A model generated the notes under the pieces. The model worked only from the letters and a program-made list of their open reading frames with translations, searched no databases and was not told where the DNA came from. 20,966 nt of DNA from an uncultured Ruminococcus sp. (GTDB lineage: Bacteria; Bacillota; Clostridia; Oscillospirales; Acutalibacteraceae): assembly GCA_902773035.1 (NCBI GenBank), contig CACYDB010000056.1, positions 1 through 20,966 on the forward strand, read 5' to 3'. This document shows, in pieces, positions 1 to 5,095 of the stretch. How positions within the stretch are numbered: the first letter of the stretch is position 1; each line of letters begins with the position of its first letter. The position numbers and the translations under genes were made by a program.

Positions 1-131
1 ACTGGAAGCTCGACACGATCTTGCAGGAAAAAGACGACTGCCATCTGTATGAAAAGCTCGGCTATCATCAAACAGATAAAACAGAAATCATCAATGATAA
101 AAAGGCAATTGTATTTTACGAAAAGGATTGA
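1..131 (+). CDS. GNAT-family N-acetyltransferase, C-terminal fragment (5' end outside window)
   Basis: Reading from base 3 in frame gives about 42 residues ending in a TGA at 129-131. The segment contains HLYEKLGYHQTDKTE followed by IVFYEKD. This is the typical C-terminal strand of GNAT acetyltransferases, where a Tyr-x-Lys-x-Gly-Tyr/Phe motif carries the Tyr that acts as general acid near acetyl-CoA. Only this tail is visible, so substrate and start cannot be given. It lies 3 bases before the next GNAT gene, suggesting co-transcription. The truncation is caused by the window edge; nothing suggests a broken gene. Confidence 0.7.
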   Translation, partial: WKLDTILQEKDDCHLYEKLGYHQTDKTEIINDKKAIVFYEKD

Positions 132-134
132 AAA

Positions 135-707
135 ATGAAACACCTTGGCACAATTTCACTCGAAACACAACGATTAATACTGCGAAAAACGCTTGGAGCT
201 GATTATGAGCCGATGTTCAGAAACTGGGCGAATGATGAGCTTGTAACGAAATATTTGACTTGGGCGCCTTATGAAAGCGCGGAACAGTTAAAGAATACCT
301 ATCACCAATATTTGCTTGATAATCAGGATAAACTTGATTTTTACGATTGGAAAATTGTTCTTAAAAAATCCAATGAATTGATTGGTTCAATAGGTGTCGT
401 TAAGCTCAGAGAAGACATAGAAGAAGCGGAAATCGGTTATTGCTTGGGCGCGTCTTGGTGGCATATGGGTATTATGACCGAAGCGTTTCAGCGTGTCATC
501 CAATTCTTGTTTGAGGAAGTCGGTGTGAATCGGATCACCGCTACTCACGATCCCAGAAATCCACACTCAGGCGATGTAATGAAGAAATGCGGACTCATAT
601 ACGAGGGGACATCACGTCAAGCAGGCAAAAATATGCAGGGGATTTGCGATGTAAGCCGATACGCAATATTGAAAGAGGACTACTTTATAACGCGCAAAAC
701 AAATTAG
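135..707 (+). CDS. GNAT-family N-acetyltransferase, RimJ/RimL-like
   Basis: This is a complete 190-residue protein. It begins with the LETQRLILRKTL strand typical of the RimJ/RimL (Acetyltransf_3) branch. The acetyl-CoA binding region is near residues 106-116 (GASWWHMGIMTEA, the W-x-x-G-x-x-TEA signature), and a later N-P-x-S-G-D-V-M-K-K-C-G-L-x-Y-E-G segment is where the family contacts the cofactor. RimJ/RimL relatives acetylate ribosomal protein N-termini, small amines or antibiotics; the substrate here cannot be read from sequence. The ATG at 135 is 3 bases after the preceding GNAT stop, with only a weak GGA-type ribosome site, consistent with translational coupling. No terminator is visible after it. 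Confidence 0.85.
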   Translation: MKHLGTISLETQRLILRKTLGADYEPMFRNWANDELVTKYLTWAPYESAEQLKNTYHQYLLDNQDKLDFYDWKIVLKKSNELIGSIGVVKLREDIEEAEIGYCLGASWWHMGIMTEAFQRVIQFLFEEVGVNRITATHDPRNPHSGDVMKKCGLIYEGTSRQAGKNMQGICDVSRYAILKEDYFITRKTN

Positions 708-778
708 AATACCAATCATAGTTTGAATGTTTTGAGAAAGCTGTAAAGGATTATTCTCCTGCTTGGCGGAATTTGAAT

Positions 779-807
779 TTGACAAATTGTTTTGTTTCAG
801 TTATAAT
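779..807 (+). promoter_or_regulatory. Consensus sigma-A promoter for the CD3324-family gene
   Basis: TTGACA at 779-784 and TATAAT at 802-807 are separated by exactly 17 bases, a perfect vegetative promoter. Transcription would start near 814, just before a strong AAGGAGGG at 817-824. It drives the small regulator at 938 and the possible leader peptide at 832. Confidence 0.85.
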
Positions 808-831
808 ATCGCAGACAAGGAGGGTTGCGTT

Positions 832-858
832 TTGAAAAGATATGTTATTACCGAATAA
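832..858 (+). CDS. Possible 8-codon leader peptide (MKRYVITE)
   Basis: A TTG at 832 sits 7 bases after AAGGAGGG (817-824), the best ribosome site in this part of the window, and opens an 8-codon frame ending in TAA at 856-858. The ribosome site has no other downstream start that gives a longer product in good position. The stop overlaps the 5' arm of a hairpin (849-875). This arrangement suggests a leader peptide whose translation could change the folding of the mRNA ahead of the regulator gene. The alternative is that promoter and first codons are the remnant of a deleted gene. There is no protein-level evidence. Confidence 0.35.
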   Translation: MKRYVITE

Positions 859-898
859 GCATTGGCTATTCGGTATCATTTGAATATTGTTATAGCCA
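849..898 (+). promoter_or_regulatory. Two mutually exclusive hairpins in the leader of the CD3324-family gene
   Basis: Hairpin A is a perfect 9-bp stem, TACCGAATA (849-857) with TATTCGGTA (867-875), loop 9. Hairpin B pairs TGGCTAT (863-869) with ATAGCCA (892-898), loop 22. The two share bases 867-869, so both cannot form. Neither is followed by a U-tract, so a simple terminator is unlikely. The 5' arm of A overlaps the end of the candidate leader peptide. Confidence 0.35.
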
Positions 899-937
899 TT
901 GCTTTTCCTAAAGTATTTCAATTTTCAGGAGGCAACA

Positions 938-1219
938 ATGAGCTATATCAAGGCGGACGAGGTTCTGCCGCAAAACATTATCAAAATCATTCAGCAATAT
1001 ATAGATGGGGAAAATATTTACATCCCAAAGAAAAAAGGCTCCCGCAGTAGCTGGGGAGAAAAAACAGGCGCTAAAACAGAACTGTTTCGCCGTAATTCAT
1101 TGATCTACCGTGATTACCTGAACGGCGCAACCGTAGCTGTACTTGCCTGCAGATACTATCTTTCGGATAAAACCATTCAGCGTATTATCCGTGAAATGAG
1201 AATCAATGAGTCTGTGTAA
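938..1219 (+). CDS. CD3324-family small HTH protein (Mor-like transcription regulator)
   Basis: This is a 93-residue protein starting MSYIKADEVLPQNIIKIIQQY and followed by DGENIYIPKK, which I recognise as the opening of the CD3324 family of Clostridia, related to Mor-type activators. A helix-turn-helix occupies about residues 62-88: the YRDYLNGATVAVLACRYYLS stretch followed by DKTIQRIIRE reads as scaffold helix, turn and recognition helix. A DNA-binding regulatory role is inferred from the fold; the target is unknown. The frame stays open upstream to 899, but the ATG at 938 is chosen because AGGAGG (927-932) lies 5 bases before it and the family begins there. It has its own promoter and a terminator overlapping its stop. 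Confidence 0.8.
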   Translation: MSYIKADEVLPQNIIKIIQQYIDGENIYIPKKKGSRSSWGEKTGAKTELFRRNSLIYRDYLNGATVAVLACRYYLSDKTIQRIIREMRINESV

Positions 1220-1238
1220 CGCAGGCTCATTCTTTTTT
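1205..1238 (+). terminator. Rho-independent terminator after the CD3324-family gene
   Basis: AATGAGTCTG (1205-1214) pairs with CAGGCTCATT (1222-1231), a 10-bp stem with one G-U pair and a 7-base loop, followed by six T (1233-1238). The stem includes the last codons and stop of the regulator gene. Confidence 0.85.
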
Positions 1239-1312
1239 ATAATCGTTTATGCGGTGGATTTTTTAAACATTGTATGTTATGATTATGTCAGAAAAACGAA
1301 AGGATGATTGAA

Positions 1313-1762
1313 ATGAGAAAATATAAATATATTACCCTTCGCCAACGACCTGAAATCAAAGATAAAGCGGCGCAGTGGTTCCACGAAAAATGGGGAGTGC
1401 CTGCCGAGGCGTATCTCGAATGTATGGACAGTTATCTTAACGGGGATACAGAATACGGCTGGTATTTATGCCTTGACGGAGATAAGATCATCGGCGGTTT
1501 GGGAGTTATAGAAAATGACTTTCACGAGAGAAAGGATTTATCTCCCAATGTATGCGCTGTCTATACGGAGGATGATTACAGGAAACAGGGGATAGCCGGA
1601 AAGCTGTTGGATATGGTTACAGAGGATATGAGGTCTAAGGGGATCACTCCTCTTTATCTCGTAAGCGACCACATTGGCTTTTATGAAAAATACGGCTGGA
1701 AATTTCTTTGTATGGTTCAGGGCGGCGATCCCGAACCCACAAGAATGTATGTACACTATTGA
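1313..1762 (+). CDS. GNAT-family N-acetyltransferase
   Basis: This is a protein of about 149 residues with a single GNAT domain. The acetyl-CoA binding motif A is VCAVYTEDDYRKQGIAGKLL (R-K-Q-G-I-A, the Q/R-x-x-G-x-A signature). The C-terminal SDHIGFYEKYGWKFL carries the conserved Tyr before the last strand. The substrate is unknown. An in-frame ATG at 1304 is also possible, but the AAAGGA at about 1299-1304 overlaps it and is properly spaced (8 bases) for the ATG at 1313, so 1313 is preferred. It lies between two terminators and is probably monocistronic; only a weak promoter (TATGAT at 1278-1283, poor -35) is visible upstream. Confidence 0.85.
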   Translation: MRKYKYITLRQRPEIKDKAAQWFHEKWGVPAEAYLECMDSYLNGDTEYGWYLCLDGDKIIGGLGVIENDFHERKDLSPNVCAVYTEDDYRKQGIAGKLLDMVTEDMRSKGITPLYLVSDHIGFYEKYGWKFLCMVQGGDPEPTRMYVHY

Positions 1763-1810
1763 GAGGAACAAAGAGAAATCTGTCGCTATTGTTATGAGAA
1801 TTAAAAATTA

Positions 1811-1849
1811 CCGTCAAGTCGGTTGAGCTCCGGCTTGACGGCTTTTTTA
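1811..1849. terminator. Bidirectional terminator between GNAT and acyltransferase genes
   Basis: CCGTCAAGTCGG (1811-1822) pairs with CCGGCTTGACGG (1830-1841), a 12-bp stem with one G-U pair and a 7-base loop. On the plus strand it is followed by six T (1843-1848). On the minus strand it is followed by an A-rich plus-strand tract (1801-1810) that reads as a U-rich tail. It can stop both the plus-strand GNAT transcript and the minus-strand acyltransferase transcript, whose stop codon is at 1847-1849. Confidence 0.9.
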
Positions 1850-2879
1850 TCGCGATAATTTTGGTTTTGTGTTAAAACGCTGATTGGTTTTGCTTATTAT
1901 TAATTTCGTAAGGGGAGTTTCCAGATAATAAAAGACAATGCTGATCGTTACGCAAACCAGTATAATTAAAAACATAAGTAAGAACTGATTAAGATAACCA
2001 AAGCTTTTATCGACGGAATCGCTGAAAAACTCGTAATATACCATCTGGACAAAATAAATATTATATGAAGCCTTGCCTATGATTTCCAGCGGTTTAAACC
2101 TGATGCCTTTTCTTGAGATAAGAAACGCCGCGATTGGCAAGACGTACATACAGGCGAGAAACGATGTGCCTGTCCAATACTTTGTAAATATCGGAGTTAT
2201 GTCGATGAATTGATAAACAATAATATACGCAACGCCTATGCCGAAGCAAGTCAGATATACAGGCTTTTTTTATTTGCTTCTTACCGATTGCCAAATAACA
2301 GCCGAAGGCTATAACAAATATGTATCTGAATACTATCAGGCGATAACAGTCCTCTTCAACGTGATAGGCGTTTTTCAGGATCTCATAGGAGAAATTGATT
2401 GCGGCGCAGAGAATAAGCCCCTTAAAATCCAATCTCTTGATGATAAAGTATATAAGCGGGAAAAGAAATACAAATTGAAGTAATATCGGATAATAATAAC
2501 TGCCCGGACCTCTTGTGCCTTGTAAAAAGAAATAGAACAATTTTAGAGGCTCGTCAAGATACCCCTGCTCAATTGAAGCGAGCGTGACCTCAACGATATA
2601 TATTATCAGAAAAGGAATTGTGTATCTGATGATTTTATTTATTGTATTCTTTAAGTCATAAGCGTCGCTTAACGTGTTTATTTCGTGCTTCTTATATGAC
2701 AAGGAATGTACATAACCCGATAAGATCATAAATATCGGGACTGCCATATCAACCCAGAACGGAAACAGAAAATACAATCTTTGTTCATCTTTCCAGCTGA
2801 AATGCGTAATAATAACAAAAAGAACGCATAAGCCTTTTAAAAAATCCAGGTTATGAAATCTTTCCTTTATTTCAGCCAA
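1847..2879 (-). pseudogene. Membrane acyltransferase (acyltransferase family 3, OafA-like), frame broken at a homopolymer
   Basis: The N-terminal part (frame from 2879) begins RFHNLDFLKGLCVLFVIITHF, the first helix with the catalytic-type His of acyltransferase family 3 multi-helix enzymes, which transfer acyl groups to surface carbohydrates. Further hydrophobic helices follow (VPIFMILSGYVHS, TIPFLIIYIVEV, FVFLFPLIYFII). After about residue 204 this frame loses homology-like character and ends at 2094. The genuine C-terminal helices (YVLPIAAFLISRKG, ASYNIYFVQMVYYEFF) continue in another frame to 1847. The frames join if one base is removed from the A7 run of the coding strand (plus T7, 2265-2271); the joined frame is free of stops and would give about 343 residues, normal for the family. 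The start is a TTG at 2879 (minus), preceded by a G7 run. It could be a mutation, a sequencing error, or a phase-variable switch. Confidence 0.8.
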
Positions 2880-2920
2880 TCGTTATCGCCCCCCCTGTCT
2901 GTCGGAATTATATTAGATAG

Positions 2921-3238
2921 TCATTTCTTTTTCTTCTTGGGAGAGGGCAACTCGGGGAGCATTGCGTTGAACAGCTCGGCGAGGAACTCCCTGTCGTCTG
3001 TATTATCAACAAGCAGCATTTCCTTGGCGCCGTCGTACGGCAGCTCATAGGACGCGTCAGGCATAAGCTCCTTTGCGGATTTTGTAGGCTTTACCAGAAA
3101 TCTGTCGTCGTATATTCCGCCGACAATCTTACCCTTGTAATATATGATGTATTCGCCCATCATAGCTCTGTAGGAGATTTCTTCCAACCCTGACAGTTGC
3201 TCGATGATAAAGTCGAGGTAGCTTTTGCTCGAAGCCAT
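2921..3238 (-). CDS. TfoX N-terminal domain protein
   Basis: This is a 105-residue protein recognised as a stand-alone TfoX-N domain. The diagnostic core is ISYRAMMGEYIIYYKGKIVG, followed by DDRFLVKPT and the PYDGAKEMLLVD stretch near the end. TfoX-N was named from the competence regulator of Gamma-proteobacteria, but stand-alone short versions in Firmicutes have no established function. The C-terminus is a lysine tail (PSPKKKKK). It starts 2 bases after the zinc ribbon gene's stop, with a GGAAAGAG-type ribosome site inside that gene, so the two are one operon. The acyltransferase gene starts 41 bases further on. Confidence 0.85.
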   Translation of the reverse strand: MASSKSYLDFIIEQLSGLEEISYRAMMGEYIIYYKGKIVGGIYDDRFLVKPTKSAKELMPDASYELPYDGAKEMLLVDNTDDREFLAELFNAMLPELPSPKKKKK

Positions 3239-3240
3239 AG

Positions 3241-3501
3241 TTAAGTCTCTTTCCAGTAATTGAGCTGTGAGAGGTAGCTGTCAAACTCAGCTCTGCGAAC
3301 GTCGTCGGGCTTATTGTCGGGATTCGGCATATGACCTACAATGAAGTCGAGCAGCGGCTCCTTTGAGGTGTAGGTGAACTTTCCGTCGGTGTAACACCAC
3401 TTGCAGTATTCGTCGTTAAGAGTGCCGTCGGGCTCACGGCTGATGATGTTCTCATCGTTTAAGGGCATTCCGCAGCACTGGCAGATTTTTGTGTTTTCCA
3501 T
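3241..3501 (-). CDS. Small zinc ribbon protein (putative zinc-ribbon, Zn_ribbon_2 type)
   Basis: This is an 86-residue protein with two CxxC knuckles: C7-x-x-C10 (within CQCCGMP) and C33-x-x-C36 (EYCKWC). They are separated by a short DGTLNDEY segment, which matches the putative zinc-ribbon family common in anaerobes and fits one structural zinc. The function is unknown; in many genomes this domain is found near or fused to small enzymes and regulators. The ATG at 3501 (minus) follows AAAGGAGG at 3516-3509 by 7 bases, a strong site. It is the first gene of the minus-strand group and is transcribed from the promoter at 3549-3576, divergent from pyrE. Confidence 0.85.
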   Translation of the reverse strand: MENTKICQCCGMPLNDENIISREPDGTLNDEYCKWCYTDGKFTYTSKEPLLDFIVGHMPNPDNKPDDVRRAEFDSYLSQLNYWKET

Positions 3502-3548
3502 AGATTTTCCTCCTTTGGATTTTTGTATAAATAAAGCTTGACAGAGCC

Positions 3549-3576
3549 ATTATATCACCGCCTTTGTAATTGTTAA
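3549..3576 (-). promoter_or_regulatory. Promoter of the zinc ribbon / TfoX-N operon
   Basis: On the minus strand TTAACA (3576-3571) and TATAAT (3554-3549) are separated by 16 bases. Transcription would start near 3542, giving a leader of about 40 bases. Confidence 0.7.
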
Positions 3577-3588
3577 TTCTAATTTCAC

Positions 3589-3608
3589 ATCAAAACGTAC
3601 GTTTTGAT
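3589..3608. promoter_or_regulatory. Perfect 20-bp palindrome, candidate operator
   Basis: ATCAAAACGT at 3589-3598 is followed directly by its reverse complement, centred between 3598 and 3599. It lies between the divergent promoters, 12 bases upstream of the minus-strand -35 and 19 bases upstream of the proposed pyrE -35. It has no loop or T-tract, so it is not a terminator; a dimeric regulator site is the simplest reading. The binding protein is unknown. Confidence 0.6.
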
Positions 3609-3627
3609 TACAGTTGTGTTGTATTTC

Positions 3628-3657
3628 TTTACATTATACAAGATATTGTGTTATATT
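3628..3657 (+). promoter_or_regulatory. Probable promoter of the pyrE-radC-uvrB-topoisomerase operon
   Basis: TTTACA at 3628-3633 and TATATT at 3652-3657 are separated by 18 bases, with an extended -10 TG at 3649-3650. Transcription would start near 3664. Between it and pyrE, ATGTGTAA occurs twice (3670-3677 and 3680-3687) with a 10-base period, of unknown meaning. Confidence 0.6.
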
Positions 3658-3710
3658 ACATAAGTAAAAATGTGTAATTATGTGTAAAAACAGATTTAGG
3701 AGGCAAACTT

Positions 3711-4382
3711 ATGGAGAAGTACAAACAGGAATTTATTGAGTTTATGGTGGATTGTCAGGTCTTAAAGTTCGGAGACTTTGTGACCAAAAGCGGTAGAAAT
3801 ACTCCGTTTTTCGTAAACACAGGCTTTTACCGTACAGGCGCTCAGCTTAAGCGTCTCGGAGAGTATTACGCCGAGGCGATCAATAACAAGTTCGGACTTG
3901 ACTTTGACGTGCTTTTCGGACCCGCCTACAAGGGTATTCCGCTTTCCGTTACGGCGACGATAGCTATCGCCGATAAGTTCGGCAAGGATATCAGATATTG
4001 CTCAAATCGCAAGGAAGTCAAGGATCACGGCGATAAGGGCATACTGCTCGGTTCTCCGATCGAGGACGGCGATAAGGTCGTTATCATCGAGGACGTTACC
4101 ACAGCCGGTACCTCTATCCAGGAAACATTGCCCATTATCAAGGCTCAGGGCGACGTTAACCCGATCGGACTTGTCGTATCCGTTGACAGAATGGAGAGGG
4201 GACAGGGAGAAAAATCCGCTCTCGCGGAGATCGAAGAAAACTACGGTCTTAAAACTACAGCCATCGTTACAATGGCTGAGGTTGTTGAGCACCTTTACAA
4301 CAAAGAATACAAGGGTAAGGTAATAATCGACGATAAGCTTAAGGCGGCTATAGACGCTTATTACGAAAAGTACGGCGTATAA
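3711..4382 (+). CDS. pyrE: Orotate phosphoribosyltransferase
   Basis: It makes orotidine 5'-monophosphate from orotate and PRPP, the fifth step of pyrimidine synthesis. The protein has 223 residues, slightly longer than the usual 210-216. An N-terminal GDFVTKSGRNTPFFVNTG (21-38) is the OPRTase-specific hood. The flexible catalytic loop is NRKEVKDHGDKG (99-110), with R100, K101, K104 and H106. The PRPP-binding signature is VVIIEDVTTAGTS (123-135), with the acidic pair E127-D128. ATG 3711 follows TAGGAGG by 8 bases. No other pyr genes are nearby; it heads a run with DNA repair and topoisomerase genes, radC starting 12 bases after its stop. Confidence 0.95.
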   Translation: MEKYKQEFIEFMVDCQVLKFGDFVTKSGRNTPFFVNTGFYRTGAQLKRLGEYYAEAINNKFGLDFDVLFGPAYKGIPLSVTATIAIADKFGKDIRYCSNRKEVKDHGDKGILLGSPIEDGDKVVIIEDVTTAGTSIQETLPIIKAQGDVNPIGLVVSVDRMERGQGEKSALAEIEENYGLKTTAIVTMAEVVEHLYNKEYKGKVIIDDKLKAAIDAYYEKYGV

Positions 4383-4394
4383 GAGGTGAACGAT

Positions 4395-5093
4395 ATGGCA
4401 TACTCCCACAGTCACGGCGGTCACAGAAATCGTATGCGAAAAAAGTTTATTGAAAAAGGAATAGACGCTTTTAATGACCACGAGGCTCTGGAGCTTTTGC
4501 TGTATTACGCCGTTCCTCAGAAGGATACTAATGAGCTCGCTCATAGGCTTATTGATTATTTCGGTTCGATTTCATCGCTCTTTGACTCCACTCCCGCGGC
4601 TCTCAGGGATTTTGGACTGACCGAGCATCAGCTTACGCTTATTAAGCTTATTCCAGAGCTTGCAAGACTCTATCTTACCGACAGGAGCAAGGACAGACCT
4701 ATAGACTCTAATAATCTATGCGCCTATTTTGCGGATAAGTTTATCGGAAGAACCGAGGAGGTTATGTATCTGCTTCTCCTCGACAGTAAGGACAAGGAGC
4801 TTTTCTCGGGAGTTATCTCCGAGGGCTCGATCAATTCCACCGACGTTCCAATAAGAAAGATCGTAGAGCTCGCCTTGTCGCGTAACGCCTCGGGAGTGGC
4901 TATCGCTCATAATCATTTAAGCGGAGTCGCTCTGCCTTCACGCAGAGATATGACTACAACTGTCAGTATCATCAAGGCGCTCAGATCGGTCAACGTTAAT
5001 TTTATAGACCACGTAATTGTCGCCGAGGACGACTCAATCTCACTTATGCAGTCGATTTACGGACGCAATTTAATTGTTAGCGAGGATGAATAG
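4395..5093 (+). CDS. radC: RadC-family protein (JAB/JAMM metalloprotease-like domain)
   Basis: This is a 232-residue protein. The N-terminal helical region (about 15-95) resembles the HhH-like half of clostridial RadC, including DHEALELLLYYAVPQKDTN. The C-terminal JAB domain has the complete HxH-x10-D zinc motif (H172, H174, D185) and an upstream Glu in SEGSINSTD. The usual HNHPSG is HNHLSG here, a Pro to Leu change next to the metal ligands. The cellular role of RadC is unsettled despite its repair name. A GTG at 4386 is in frame but lies in the ribosome site (AAGAGGTGA, 4381-4389), so ATG 4395, with 5-6 bases spacing, is chosen. uvrB follows after 2 bases. Confidence 0.9.
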   Translation: MAYSHSHGGHRNRMRKKFIEKGIDAFNDHEALELLLYYAVPQKDTNELAHRLIDYFGSISSLFDSTPAALRDFGLTEHQLTLIKLIPELARLYLTDRSKDRPIDSNNLCAYFADKFIGRTEEVMYLLLLDSKDKELFSGVISEGSINSTDVPIRKIVELALSRNASGVAIAHNHLSGVALPSRRDMTTTVSIIKALRSVNVNFIDHVIVAEDDSISLMQSIYGRNLIVSEDE

Positions 5094-5095
5094 TT

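Noticed and set aside
862..1050. 62-codon frame overlapping the leader and the CD3324-family gene
   Set aside because: No ribosome site; the overlapping frame from 938 has a strong AGGAGG and recognisable family sequence.
2262..2275. Programmed -1 ribosomal frameshift at the A7 run of the acyltransferase
   Set aside because: The -1 frame meets a TGA four codons after the run; only loss of one base (or +1 movement) restores the long frame.
3538..3570. TTGACA at 3538-3543 on the plus strand as a pyrE promoter
   Set aside because: No -10 box at 16-18 bases downstream; it lies in the transcribed leader of the divergent operon.
4002..4544. 180-codon frame antisense to pyrE and radC
   Set aside because: It crosses the pyrE-radC junction in antisense with no recognisable protein family; a shadow of biased codon use.
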